Origin: Azadirachta indica
Taxonomy: Eukaryota > Streptophyta > Magnoliopsida > Sapindales > Meliaceae
Assembly (NCBI GenBank): GCA_022749755.1
Contig: CM040442.1
Location: 7,910,457-7,974,456, forward strand
Length of the DNA: 64,000 nt
Reading direction: 5' to 3'
How positions within the stretch are numbered: position 1 is the stretch's first letter; each line of letters starts with the position of its first letter. The position numbers were made by a program, and so were the translations under genes. Below are positions 1 through 12,128 of the stretch, piece by piece. The notes beneath the pieces are model-generated. The model had not been told where the DNA came from. It was given only the letters and a program-made list of their open reading frames with translations, and did not search any database.

Positions 1-1510
1 GGTCATCGGCAGCAGCATATCTAGTAGCATAAATATTTTAAAAAGTAAGAAGATGAAATTACGAAACATTAACAACTGTGGTTCTTGCTAATAGATAAGC
101 TTGAGAAACTTGCTTTCTCTATTTATACTGCACAAATCATAAGCACAGAAGCAATAATAATTTTATTGCAATTCATGGCGAAATTGTTACAATATCAACT
201 GTAAAACACAAGGGATCTCAAATTGGTGGACAAACCTCAGATTATTATACAGGTAGTATGAATTCATTACAACTCAAAACTTTGTTTTCCATTCTATTTG
301 TTTTCTCACTTCCTGTAACCATAACATTAATCCATGTTTATCGTAACATCCATTAAAGAGAGCATCATATTGATATTATCAAATAACACCTATACCAAGC
401 CAACTTTTGGAATCTATAATTGAAACAATCTCATTCAATACAGTTTCAAAAAACCTGAACAAAAATAAACTTCAGTACACTAATTAAAAAAGAGGAATAA
501 ATTCGAAAATATGAGAATCTTAGATTGGTAGTTGATAGTTAATAAGAACAAGGATATCAATCATTGTATTCTTAACATAGAAATGATGTGAGGAGCACAA
601 CAGGATCATCAAAGATAATTACTGAACTCTACGGTCATACTGGCCACAAATAAATGAAAATAATGGTTTTTAGCAATCAGTAGCAATGCCCCCAAGCAAC
701 AGCTTTGATAACAATTTTGAGCCTCCAAAAGCACAACAACAGGAAGAATCAATTTCCAAGCTAAAGTGCACAGCAAACAAAAAATATTATCGATGTAACA
801 CAGCTACGTTATTTTCTAGGCAAAACTCCACCAATAATTTTCCATAAAACAGCCAAAAAAGAAAAGAAAAGAAAAGAAATTCAATTCTAAAGCCAGCAAA
901 ATAAGAGTTGTGCATTACCTATCAATCATAACGAGCATTGCACGCCTCGTGCTGATGGAAGAATTATACATATCACGAATCAAACACCAAGCAATATTAA
1001 ACTTTTTACAATTACCCAAAATCCAAACCATAAATTCACAGACTTTCTCATCAACAGAATCCCATCTCTCACCCCACTTGAACGCCAAAAACGCCAGTCT
1101 CCACTCTTCCTTCGATGCCAAATCACTGAATAAACCAAATTCGCGCTTGCCTTTACACCAGCATCATCAAGAGATGCCATGGCCTCTGTTTCCGAGTCAA
1201 AACGCGCGACCCGTCTTAGCGACTCGAGGAGAACCGATTCCTGCGGGTCAGGGGCGCGGGTTGTGGGTGGGGAGAAGGCAAATGGGTCGGTGAGAGTTCG
1301 GGTAGGGAAGGATTGAGGAGTGGAGAAATGGGAGGTGAATTGAGAGAGTCGAAAGGATGTTGAAAGTGTTTGATGAAATGCCGAAGAGAACTTGAAGAAT
1401 CCGTTTGTTGAAGGGAAAAGCGGGCGTTTGGTAAAATGGAGAAGATGGAGGTGGAGCTGCTGAGTGTAAGGTTTTCGTTGTAGAAGTCTTGCTACAGTGT
1501 AGAGAGCCAT
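1..1510 (-). CDS. PPR (pentatricopeptide repeat) protein, 5' part, mitochondrial type, apparent frameshift
   Basis: Exon 1 runs 1510 to 919 and exon 2 starts at 20 and leaves the window. The 898-bp intron (918-21) has a GTAATG donor and a CTAG acceptor, and the split Arg codon AG|A joins MLVMID to RYAAADDP. The start Met begins a tail rich in Arg, Ser, Leu and Phe with almost no acids (MALYTVARLLQRKPY), as expected for a mitochondrial presequence. The frame then yields VKASANLVYSVIW, but the PPR-like continuation KEEWRLAFLAFKWG up to CLIRDMY lies in another frame, so one base appears to be missing near 1118-1125. No intron explains this: it could be a pseudogene, a natural variant or an assembly error. 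Organellar PPR proteins bind RNA for editing, splicing or stability. The target here is unknown because the repeat array lies outside the window. Confidence 0.75.
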
Positions 1511-1592
1511 CAGTTACAGTTAGCTTAGCATCTGGAAATCAAATGAACTGCAAAACACATGAAAATTTTGAACCGACAGATATAAATATTAG

Positions 1593-1698
1593 TGGGCCAA
1601 TATATGCAAACCTAAAACACTGGGCTTCTTCGGCCCCTGTTAATATCTTTTCACGGGCCGGGCATGAGAAATTTAGTGGGCCTAGGAATGTAGGCCCA
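1593..1698 (-). promoter_or_regulatory. Cluster of TGGGCY (site II) motifs upstream of the PPR gene
   Basis: TGGGCC occurs at 1593-1598 and 1677-1682, TGGGCT at 1621-1626, and GGCCCA (its reverse complement) at 1693-1698, with further GGCCC cores between them. Site II TGGGCY elements are known TCP-factor sites, enriched near promoters of plant genes for mitochondrial, ribosomal and cell-cycle proteins. They lie 83-188 bp upstream of the PPR start, which fits a proximal promoter. The match is visible; the function is inferred. Confidence 0.55.
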
Positions 1699-1717
1699 GA
1701 CAAAATGCTACGGATTT

Positions 1718-1724
1718 AAAAAAA
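1718..1724 (-). terminator. RNA polymerase III T-run after tRNA-Phe
   Basis: Seven consecutive T residues on the minus strand lie 8 bases after the tRNA 3' end, the expected place and length for a Pol III terminator. Confidence 0.8.
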
Positions 1725-1732
1725 TCGAGCAT

Positions 1733-1757
1733 TGCGGTGAGCGTGGATCGAACACGC

Positions 1758-1800
<43 letters not shown>

Positions 1801-1805
1801 CCCGC
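1733..1805 (-). tRNA. tRNA-Phe (GAA), cytosolic type
   Basis: On the minus strand the 73 bases start GCGGGGATAGCTCAG and end GCTCACCGCA. The D arm (GCTCAGTTGGGAGAGC), an anticodon loop CTGAAGA with anticodon GAA, and the T arm with GTTCGATCC are all intact. There is no encoded CCA, as in eukaryotic nuclear genes, and no intron. The acceptor stem keeps a single non-pair at position 5-68, which I recall as usual for plant cytosolic tRNA-Phe. Internal A and B boxes would serve as the RNA polymerase III promoter. It lies 222 bp upstream of the PPR start on the same strand. Confidence 0.95.
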
Positions 1806-3254
1806 TGATTGCTATTTACGCTGTGCTGAAAATAATATGAATAATTAATATTTTGATGCAGACCTCAATGCTTTAATCACTGTCAATCTTATGTTTGGTG
1901 TTACCTAACTTCTCTAATTTTATTTATTTAAAATTTATGGTACCTTAGTTGTGAAGTTCACTTTCAATATTTTGATTTTAAATTTTGTATATTAAGATAC
2001 GGTGATTTTAAAATAATAGTTATTATAAAATAAAATGTTAAAATAAAAAAAAAAGTGATTATTAATGAAAGAGACAAAAAACACCTTTCTAAAGAATAAA
2101 TTTATCACAAATTTAATTATTATTATAAATTAAGCGGTTAAATTGGTAGGAAGTATTTGCATTGAGTTTACATTAGGAATCAAAGAAAATTGCATAGAGT
2201 TAGCATAAATAATTGAGGAAAATTTTGATTCATATTTATATGATTTGTTAAAAGTGCAAGAACTAGAATAATATTCAATTGTATAAATATTGTAAAAATG
2301 TTTTATTCCCCATTTTTCCTAATGAATGTGGTTGTGGACTAAGAATGAAAAAACATTGTTAGAAACATGGAATAAAACATTTAAAACAAATGAGACCTTT
2401 GATGTATGTATATATTATGTATATATTGTGTGTTACAAATAAGGGACTATTTATTTATAACCAGAGTTAATTCGTATGATGGTAAACAATTTGAAATATT
2501 ATTTAGTGAGCATTTTTCATTTTATAACTTTATTTTTGACTAGTTAACTGCTTATCTAAAATAAATAATTATTGTTAAGAAATTATAGGTTGAAGTTAAA
2601 TATAAGGAATTTTACCTTCTCTAGAAATAAAAAAAAATAACTCTCTAATGAAAAATTAATACTACAAAAGAAAACAAATTTTTCTCTTTATATAAACTCT
2701 TAAATGATGTTTTGTGATGATCTTTAAAGATGAGAGAAATTTAGTATTTATAATATTTTTTCTCTCTTTATATTTATAGTAAATAAAAACTCCAAAACTT
2801 ACTCTATAATTTATTTTTCAAATTAGTCTTTCAATCATATTTGTATTATTATTTAGTTTTTATCTTATTAAAAATTTAAAAGTGAGCTTTACACTTTTTC
2901 TGTTCATTATTATTAATTATTTATTTTATTATAATTAATAAATACCACAATTTATTTTGTTATAGCTAGTATACATGGAGAAGAGGATGGTAAATTACTT
3001 GGTTAATAATAAATATGAAATTTTATTCGTTATATTTTTTTAATAACCCAAGCCGGTCTGGCCCCCTCTGGCCGGGCCTTTTGATTGGACCCGGTTATAA
3101 CTACACCGAGCTAGAATACATTTAACTCCGCAACGAAACGCTGACCTCACAAAGGGTTTAAACTTCGGAGTCCACAGAGCACAAGTTACCAGAACTGAGG
3201 GGAAACTCGGGACAGAAAACCAAAGCGTGAAATCGTTGGAGGTGAAGGGCCAAA
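1806..3254. other. AT-rich spacer, then 5' leader of the 84-aa protein gene
   Basis: From 1806 to about 3030 the sequence is very AT-rich and I see no gene. Composition turns GC-richer at about 3050 (CCGG and GGCCGGGCC stretches), which probably marks the promoter and leader of the plus-strand gene at 3255. No clear TATA box was found there. Confidence 0.6.
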
Positions 3255-4720
3255 ATGGGAAACGAGGCGAAAAGTAGCGGCACAAATGGTGGAGCTGGGG
3301 GTGGGTTTAGGGCAAGAATGGATCACTATCTTTACAGTGGAGAGAAGAAGCACGTATTTGCTGGCATCGTGATTATCTCTGCTGTATTCGCTGTTCCTTG
3401 GTTTCTCATGAACCGAGGTTCGTATTCTTCACTATCAATTTTTTTTTTTTAATTTTTCTGGCAAAAATTTCAGCTTCCGTAAATTAGACAGCAAAAATTT
3501 CTGCTTTTGAAGAAGAAAGTTACAGTAGTCTATGTGATTAAGGTCCAGTGCCCCTTAATTGTTGATTACTGTGGTCCCAAATTTATTTTTTGCAATTTAG
3601 GTTTGTAGTGGATGAAGAATTTTTAAACCCCTTTTAAGCCTGATTAAGTATTTAGCATTTGTTCTTTGAATTTCTAAGTCTGAAATAAAATATGGGGTGA
3701 ACTGTTGAGATGGGAATGTTAATGGACCAGAGGATGTTATCAAGATCGCCGACTGAACTCAGCAAACATGATTTAGTTTGTGCTTTACCATACCTGTGTA
3801 TTTCATCGCAAAAATGGTGACCTGAACTTACTTTACTAGCTTCAGAATATTCCTAGATATGACCTCTAGGCCAAAGAAAGAAAATAGAGTAGTTCATTAG
3901 CTGTTCTGAAACTAATTCATGACATTGGAATTAACTAGTTCTTTATCTTATGTGATATGTCAAATTAACCATTGTTACTTTCTTTTTGCACATTATCATT
4001 CCAAGTGATATGCCTTTGTTTAATGGGGCAAGCAAGCCATTGATCTTTGACTAGTTTTCTTTTTTTTCTTCCTAGTGTTATGAAATCATTTTTTTTTTAT
4101 GTTTGTCATCTATATTTTCTGATTTTTTGTTTTTGTATGCACACAAATAATCATATATACATAATGACCAAGCAAGATTACCTCCAGTTATGGTATGCTG
4201 GATATGGTACATACCACATTTGTAAACCTATTTCCTGTGCCAACATGAATCATTTCTAACTATGCCAGTATGTACGCACACGTATGCATGCCGGGTATAT
4301 GTGGCAATTATTAATATTTTTCATTGGAGATATGTTTAATCGGTCGCTTTTTCTTATTTTTTGCTGAGTATTTAAATTGCCCCATTGTGGAGGGAAAAAG
4401 GATTATTCATTTTTAATGAGAAATGGAACCGCATGTTCTGCTGTATTGTTTTACGCAATTTGGTCAAAATTCAGTTCGGGAAAACCTTTGGTTTTGAGTA
4501 GTTGACTGCCAACTAGCATAGGTGCTGCTAGTTGTGTTTACTGTCTCTGGTTGTCAATTGTCCCCATTCATATACAGAATTCTGCAGTTGGAACTTTTAA
4601 CTAAAATCTAACTCATATCTCCTTGTAGGAGCAAAGCATCAGTCACATCAAGATTACTTGGAAAAGGCTGATAAGGCACGGAGTGCGCGTCTCTCATCAG
4701 CTTCATCTTCTGCTAAATGA
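3255..4720 (+). CDS. 84-aa single-pass membrane protein, probably mitochondrial
   Basis: Two exons, 3255-3417 and 4629-4720, flank a 1211-bp intron. The donor GAG|GTTCGT and acceptor TTGTAG|GAGCA fit, and the split Gly codon G|GA keeps the frame through to TGA. The protein has a Gly-rich soluble N-terminus (about residues 1-30, with FRARMDHYLYSGEKKHV), one hydrophobic segment at about 34-51 (AGIVIISAVFAVPWFLM), and a charged helical tail (HQDYLEKADKARSARL) ending in Ser-rich residues. Small, basic, single-pass proteins of this layout are common among accessory subunits of plant respiratory complexes. I half remember a similar Arabidopsis protein linked to complex I, but I cannot confirm it and leave the function open. 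The clean splice and continuous frame argue strongly for a real gene. Confidence 0.8.
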
Positions 4721-5999
4721 TAATATACAAGAGTATAATGTTGTAGGGGAGGACTTCCTTCAGCTGTAGTTTCTGATTTTTGGTAGGTGCTATGCTGTAC
4801 CAATTTACGATTCTCCTAGTGTACAAGACATCTTGCTCATGATTTGCGAAAATACAGCTATGAAACCCCGCTGAGGTTAAAGTTTTGTTTTTCATGTAGC
4901 TTGCTGGAGGTACTGTACGATATCAAAGTGAACTTGTTACATTCCAAAGGGAGTGGTAGCTTTAGGGGAAGATCTTCTATGTTCTCCCATTTGTCCGATT
5001 GATCCCGGATCGGTAGCTTCTCTGGCTGTTCATTTTCTTTCCTTGTTTTTGAGAATAAAGTTCATAAATAATCGATGTCAAGGCAAACAGTTTTTCTCCC
5101 TCAAGCTTTGAGTGGTTCGAAGATTGTTATATTTCAGTATGAATGTATGATGTCCACACTCTGCCCCTCTTTACCAAATCAAAAGAAATGTTGTCTGATA
5201 ATAGTTTTAAAATGTTGTTTTTAAAATAAAAATACTGCATTAAAATTGAAAAAGGTGTATGATAATAATTTTTGAAAATAACCCAAATATGTTCCATATA
5301 TTGGCTTTGAAAAGAAATCATATAAAAACCCAAGTGAATATGTTCAAGTAATCATATTAGATATTTGATGTTGCATCATACTTTTCATCAGAAATCGTTT
5401 GTTGTTCTATTTCAAATTTATTTTCTTGCATTGCAATTTTCAAAATTTTTATTGAAAATTTTAATTTTTGTGTTAAAGAAAATAGACAACATATATTTCT
5501 TGCAAAAAAAAATTAAACTTCAATAAATGAATTTGAGTAACCTGTTGCTAATCATTTGATGATTATTGTATTTTTCATTTTTAAAATATTACGCAATTAC
5601 ACAAACAATTTGCCATATGCAAGTCAAGCTCGATCCATAAAAGTCTACATTCAATTTAAGCAAAATCTGTCCTAATTCAGGGAAAACTTATCCTAACCAC
5701 GACCACAGTGACTCCAACATTTATTTATATTCAACAATAAAGACTCGAAATCTGTGCCCAATGTCCTTCATACTTGCAAATATTTTGAAATTCACGTTTT
5801 GCATATCATGCATCGATTCATATTCAAGAATAAAAGACAGAAATTTGATACACTCGAGTGAGAAACCAAACTGACATGAAACAAATTCTTGATAAAATAA
5901 GCCATATTTTCATTTTCTACATTTCATTTCATCTACTGCATATTAATAAAAAAAAAATTATGAATTTTTTTTTCCTTTTTGACAACAATTTCCTAACGT
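4721..5999. other. 3' UTR of the 84-aa protein gene and convergent spacer
   Basis: The first 350 bases or so look like a 3' UTR, with an AATAAA signal near 5053. After that comes AT-rich sequence without a gene up to the end of the convergent MRS2 gene at 6000. Short open frames here have no recognisable content. Confidence 0.55.
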
Positions 6000-8870
6000 C
6001 TATAGTGGCATAAGTCTTCTGTACTTGAAGAACCATACAAATGCACAAAATATGATGATTCCACAAACTCCAGTTATTAGTAGGACCCATTTAAATGCTT
6101 CAGCGTCATCAAATAATGGTATTTCAAAGTTCATACCAAAGATCCCTGCTACAACCCCAAAAATGGCAACAACAAATGTTGCAGTCGTCAGTAGCAACTC
6201 GAATTGGATCAGCTGATTTCGAACATTATCCTACAATTTAAAAGCAGAAAGGAAATCTCAATGTCTAACTGGATATGCTTCCTTCTGTATAATAAAATTA
6301 TCAGATACTACTGCCGAAGAATGTAAATCCGGTACTGTATGCATATCATCTGGCCAACTCAAAACAGTAGAACTATTGAACTAGAGTTCGTCTTAGGAGA
6401 AACATTAAGGGTGTATTGCATTACAAAGTTTATAATTATAGAATGCTATTAGATTCTACGATCAGTGCACCATCCAACATTCTCTACTTTTGTCTTTGAA
6501 TCATCATAGAAAAATGTGAATGATAAGAGAATCCAAAATTTAGAATAGGCATCAGTTGAAGATAACAGGGAAGACACGTACCAGCTGAATGTTAATGAAG
6601 TCCTCTGTGTCATCAATATACTCCTTCAACTGAAACAAGTCAATAAAATGATAATTAGATTGTTCCCGATAGTACTTGGTAATGAAAGATTTAGAATAAT
6701 AGATGCAGTAGATACCGATGTCAACTTGTTTAAGGTGCTATCAATGACAACAAAATATGCTTCCAGCAACATCTCTAGCTCTTCAACACTATCTGTAGTA
6801 CTATCTGTACTCTTCATGCTCTCATGCCTGCTCCTGGCAATGCTCAAGCTTTTCTCAAGCTTCCGGGAATCAGGGGGTGAAGCAACTGGAGATACTGGAG
6901 CGGAAAAAGATTGGAGTCCATCATTTGATCTGTATCCCAAAAGAGACTGATCGCCATAAAATGATGCCTCCATCCTACTTTTCTTCTCAGTGAGATACAT
7001 TTCTGCCATATCTCCATCATCATCCATCAGCTGTTCTATCTCATCTCTGACCTAAATGTGGGTGAAAGAAGGAGACAAAAACGCTGAGATATGTTAGCTC
7101 TGGTTCCCAGGAAAATGGGAGCCAAAAACATAGAATGCATTAAGTGATACCTTCTGTACTCTTCGAGTCAGAGCCACAAGTCTACTTTTCAATCGGCGCA
7201 CGCGTTCCAAGTTTAATGTGCTAATCTTTGATGTTAGTTCATCTAGTAATGGATAAGCTTCAATTTCCAATTCTGCTGCCTTCGGAAAATTCGGAAGTAA
7301 AAGTGTCACTAACATGAGAGTCAACAACTTAAACCAGAGAGAACACAGCAGAACCAAATATGACATCTTGAAAATACAAAAGTAAATACACAGTGCAACT
7401 AGGAAGTACATGGCTTGAAAATTCAAATTCCTCTATATACATAAAAAGTTATCAATTTCAGACAGCAAATCGAGTTTAACAAATTCATTGTTACTCTTCC
7501 ATCTAGAATCTTGCACAGCTGCATAAATCAATTATAAATTCCTATGGGAGCAAATCAATGATATAGAATTGCTATATTTCCCATTAAGCAATAAAGATAC
7601 AAAATGTTCAGAGGAAGGAACGTGCAGTCAACAAATTCTTTCCTTCCTTAAAAGAACATACACAGAGTCAACTCCCCTGATTCAATCAAATTAGGCTGGA
7701 AAGTAATCCAGAAAGGGAGGGAAGGAAAAAAAAAAAAGAAGTCCTCTGAAACATAATAATACACACTTTCTCCAACTCAGCCATTAGCTACCAACTCTTT
7801 CTTTCTTTGAAGATCATAGAAAAGTCTGTCCATTCTCATTTAAGAGTTTTTAAACATCATTAGCACAGTTCATCAGAGTAGTCTGCCACAGAGAAAGGTC
7901 ATCCCTCCCAATCAGCTAACTTATGTAGTGAAAAACAACCTGAAATACTAGTATTTTATCTGGCTAGTAAAAGAATCATATTCACTATACATTAATAAGA
8001 AAGATGTGTGCCTTTAAGGAAAAATCATTGTAGCTAAGTACCACATTGTGAAATCTGAAGATTGGAAGTCACATTGTATCATATAAGCCAGTATTAGCTT
8101 AGATTCATCGAGATTTAAAGATTTTGCATGCAGAAAATAATAATTAAGAAGGATATATTATTCAGGTGAATATTTTAAGATAGCAGTCCAAACTCAAAGT
8201 TGTAATTCCTTGTATTAACCAAGTCTAATACTACTCATTTAACCCAATAACATTATAGACCTAGTGTTCTCTTTTTATTCACCTGAGAATCAAGAAATGT
8301 ACAGGCAGCTTCTAACGCAACTTCAAGAGCCCTGAACTCAAAGGGCAAATAATCGGCAGAAGTGCTTGCAAATACGTTGTCAAAATTCCGACTTCGTCTC
8401 CTGTTGGAGTCAGCACTTTCTGGCTGCCAAACTTCATTTACTCCAACTGTTGTTAACCGCCGCTGTAGCTCCACCACATACTGCAGCACATAGCTATCCA
8501 GGGAATTCAAGAGTAGGACCTCATCAGCAGTGATAATACATCGAATCTGCTCTAAATTTACAACAATAGCTTTCTCTCTACCAAGGATTGTTGAAGGATA
8601 CACAAACAAAGGATCCAATAGACGTAGATCACGGGCAGGTAAATCACAACGACGCATTATAGTGAACTTGTCAACCTCAATAATCTGCGAATTCCCAGAT
8701 GCATCAACACGAATCCAAGATCGAAGGCCTTGCCCTCGCTTTTTCAGACCCAAAACATCCATGCCTTGGAATGCTTGGCGTCCAGAAGCAGACGGCCGAT
8801 AAGAAGCATCTCTTAGGTTCATAGCAGATGCAGGTTTTGGCGGGAGCAGGCGTTCTTTTAGTTCCGCCAT
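6000..8870 (-). CDS. MRS2-1: MRS2-1-like CorA-family Mg2+ transporter, complete
   Basis: Five phase-0 exons: 8870-8283, 7279-7151, 7051-6716, 6629-6582 and 6230-6000, all GT-AG, giving 443 residues. The N-terminus (MAELKERLLPPKPASAMNL), the basic RSWIRVD stretch and the soluble EQIRCIITADEVLLLNS region match plant MRS2-1 closely as I remember it. The diagnostic GMN motif is at residues 399-401 between two membrane segments (about 379-398 and 415-435), and the protein ends FFKYRRLMPL. Family members form pentameric Mg2+ channels; MRS2-1 is reported at the vacuolar membrane. I start at 8870. An in-frame upstream Met (8969) lies beyond a probable 5'-UTR splice acceptor at 8890 and is unlikely to be used. 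A plausible 5'-UTR donor is at 9360 (GAG|GTAATT). Nothing looks broken. Confidence 0.95.
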
Positions 8871-9479
8871 TGACAAAAAGCTCCAAGTGCTAAAATTCAC
8901 AAAAAAAAAAAAAAAACAGTAAAGTGAATGAACGAACTCATTTAGTTGTCCCTGAAAATACTCCAACAACTACTACACAAACAATTTCAAGAGAAAAATT
9001 CTGAAAAAACCAAAACCTACCCTACTATAAAGATTCACAGAATTACCGGGCGCCTTATGTAAAACATTTCATATTTATATAAAGATTTAATCATGTACTA
9101 AAATGTTTACTTAAAAGAATTTCAAAATTTTGACTTTATGAAATAAAAATCCAAAACCCAGTCCACAAAGTTTTACGTCGTAGAGCCATTTCCAACTTAA
9201 GTATCATACATCACTAACCAAAGAATTTTCAACTAACCACAAATGAAGCTAACCCATCAAAAGAACTGAATTCACGACATCCAACTAGCTTATGAACAAA
9301 ATTCTACATAAACACTTTGGCAATTACGCATAAAATTGAAAACAGAATTTATCAAATTACCTCCACCGGAGAAATCCTTGATGGGTCGGTCAAAAATTAT
9401 GCGAAAAGCTGCAGAAAATTTGAATTATTTTGATTAACCAATTACAAAATAACAGAACGGATGAAAATTGAAGAGGGAC

Positions 9480-9487
9480 AAACCCTA
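9480..9487. promoter_or_regulatory. Telo-box (AAACCCTA) upstream of MRS2
   Basis: AAACCCTA lies about 120 bp upstream of the inferred 5'-UTR donor of the MRS2 gene, so it is near the probable transcription start. Telo-boxes are common near starts of plant housekeeping genes. An 8-bp match can also occur by chance. Confidence 0.35.
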
Positions 9488-9765
9488 GATTTAGCGGTAC
9501 ACAAAGACCATGAGGAAATAATACATAAAACAGGGAAGTCGCAGTTCATCAGAGAACCCAGAGAATCTTGATTCTTGTATCATAGAAATAATAATTAATT
9601 AAAAATTCAAAAATTAAAGCACGACATAACAAAATAAATACTGATTTTGTCTGTGAGTGTATGTACCAGCAAGCATTATGAAATTCAAAAATGTTGAATA
9701 TACAAGAAATCCGGGTCATGTTTTGGCAGGGTCAGACCCGAATTTAACTCCACTATCACTATTTT

Positions 9766-9856
9766 TCTTTTTCTTTTTCTTTTTCTTTTTCTTTTTTGTT
9801 ATTATTATTATGACTATTTATCAAAATTTCTTGTATGATTATTATTATTATTATTT
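9766..9856. repeat. (TTTTTC)n and (ATT)n microsatellites
   Basis: Five or more copies of TTTTTC run from about 9766 to 9796, followed by ATT-type repeats to about 9856. The open frame across them is a product of low-complexity sequence. Confidence 0.8.
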
Positions 9857-10417
9857 TAATGTTACAGACAATTTAGATAAACATTGTTACGATACACCCT
9901 ATAAACCTGAGTAAGCATGTATTGTGAGATTTTAGAGTTTACTCATATAATATATATTATTTTATAAATTTTTTAAAAAAAAATTAAATTTCAGTAACTT
10001 GTATCAATAGAAAGGGATTTTTCGATGTGAATTTTTTTTTCTAATGTTATATATTACAATTTATTAATAATATCATATTTAAAAATCTATTAAAAATTTA
10101 GATAGATATTATTATATTACATGCTAAGTAAAGAAACTTGAACATATATTTTGCAAGAAGTAGAACTTATTTTTGATAACATCTTGTTGATGCGACTATC
10201 TAAACATATAAATGTTAATGGTGATTAATCTGATCAACATTAAAGTTGTAAAATAAAATAGTTGAACATTTGAAAAATAAGATTATTTAAGAATATGCAT
10301 TAAATGCTAAGGTTACCCATTGAATTTATAATAGTCGATTCATAATCAATAAAATAATTAATTATTTAAAAAAATAAAATAAAAGATAGATAAAAGTTGA
10401 AATAGTTATGGTATTAA

Positions 10418-10839
10418 GGGTATGTTTGGTATAACTTTTCAAATAGAGTTTTTTAAAGTAGAATTTTTACTCATAGAACTTTTATGAGTAGAGTTTTTAA
10501 CAAAAAATTTATTAATAGTTTGATTATTACAAATGATTTTTGAGAAAATTTGAGTAATTACTTTAATAGATAAATTTTTAATGTTTTATTTTAAAGAAAT
10601 AACGTAGAATTTTTAAAATAAAGTAAGAGTATTGTAAACAATTTTATCTTTTAAAAAAGCTGGATAAGCTCTACTGTCAAAAACCAAATTTCGGGTTTCT
10701 TTCAATAAAAGGAAAATAATTTTTTTAATTTCAAAAATTCTTTTTCATTGTCAATCAAACGACATTAAAAAATTTAAAAAGGGTTTTTATCATTAAAAAA
10801 ACCCTTTTGGCCTATGAAAAAGCCAAACTAAACGAGCAC
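10418..10839. mobile_element. Tourist-like (PIF/Harbinger-type) MITE, 422 bp
   Basis: The left end GGGTATGTTTGGT and the reverse complement of the right end (GTGCTCGTTTAGT) form imperfect terminal inverted repeats. Both are directly flanked by TAA (10415-10417 and 10840-10842), the 3-bp target duplication typical of PIF/Harbinger elements. The interior is AT-rich and non-coding, with an internal hairpin near 10776-10808 (AAAGGGTTTTT against AAAAACCCTTTT). The family is inferred from the ends and the duplication only. Confidence 0.6.
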
Positions 10840-10939
10840 TAAGTTGATGCACTAAGATATGGACACTCTCCTTCTCGCACAAATATGTTTAAAAATTTAA
10901 AGAGTAACATAGTTATCTTAATTAAACTCTTAATAAAAT

Positions 10940-11270
10940 TTCTAATGTATAATAATATTATAATATAATATTAAAAAAGAAAAAAAATTAACCTAAAATA
11001 AAAGCACATAATGCGAGTTTTTTTTTTAATATTACACTTAGAAACTACTAATATTACATTGAAATACTATCAAAAATTTGTGATGAAATCGTATATAATA
11101 CAACTCAGATAAATACATTCATTTTTGGGTGATATCTATTTTCACCTTATAAAGAAAAGTTTAACTACACTTAAATATGATGGATAAAATTTCTGACGTA
11201 TAATAATAGATTGTAATATAATATTAAAAAAAAAATTGACCCACAATAAAAGTGCATAATGCAAGTTATA
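10940..11270. repeat. Diverged direct repeat, about 245-bp spacing
   Basis: A block containing GTATAATAAT, TAATATAATATTAAAAAA and AAAGCACATAATGCGAGTT (about 10945-11016) recurs at about 11193-11266 with AAAGTGCATAATGCAAGTT. This suggests an old two-copy tandem duplication in the spacer. Confidence 0.55.
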
Positions 11271-12128
11271 CCATAAGATCTATGTGCCAATAGATGGATA
11301 GATAGATAAGTCTATTTAATATTAACAACCAAATACATAATAAATCCATATCAACATCATAAACTGCCCCGCACAAGGGTCCTTTTATCCCGAGTGAAAG
11401 CTAGGCAGCAAAGATATGTGCCAACCTTAAAAGCACTAATTCGATAATATAATTTATTCTTTAAAAGTGAATGAGGCATGACGTATCAACGACTTGCCCT
11501 AATTGTGAGAACACGCCCTCGACTCTTACCAACCATAATTTAGTAAATATAATTTATTCTTTCAAAATAAATGAGCCATTCATTATACATTGAGTGCTTG
11601 CTTCGAGAACATACTCCGTGTTAAGTAAAAATATTCTCAAATTTTTGAGTAAATATTCTTTTTAATGAGAATAAATCTCAAAGAACTAAAATACACTCTA
11701 ATAAATATTAAATTTTTCGGCAAAATTCTTAACAAATTCGTGATAAAACATCAATAAAATTATATAAACTTATAACATTAAAAAAATAATAATAATAACA
11801 CAATTCAATATATAAGTTGCTAAATTCGAAGTACTTTTATAATTTGAAAGATGAACATAAAAATGGGCATACAAAAGTATTAGCCCCATACATTTGATTC
11901 ATATTTTTCATTTAATGTAAAGACACATAAGCCATATTTTTAGCCTAAAATTATTTACACCAAATAATGGCTTTTTTCTTTTAATTTTTATAATCTCCTC
12001 CACATCTCCAAATTCTATTTACAACAACACATAATTTTGGTTGCAAAAGATGTGGGGAGAGATACAGAGACCCATAATTTTAGTACTTGATTAATTTTTT
12101 TAATTAATCACTAATTTTAATTAATTTT
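11271..12128. other. AT-rich spacer and 3' flank of the J8-like gene
   Basis: I see no gene. ATAATTTATTCTTT recurs about 100 bp apart (near 11451 and 11548), a weak local duplication. The last hundred bases or so probably hold the 3' UTR of the minus-strand J8-like gene. Confidence 0.5.

Noticed and set aside
910..1293. 127-codon plus-strand frame
   Set aside because: Antisense shadow of the PPR exon.
3040..3285. 81-codon minus-strand frame over the leader
   Set aside because: It overlaps the start of the well-supported plus-strand gene and has no features.
8703..8969. Upstream Met for MRS2 at 8969
   Set aside because: The extra residues read through a poly-T tract and a good splice acceptor (8890), so they are intron, not protein.
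9657..9914. 85-codon frame with a Phe run
   Set aside because: Created by the TTTTTC microsatellite.
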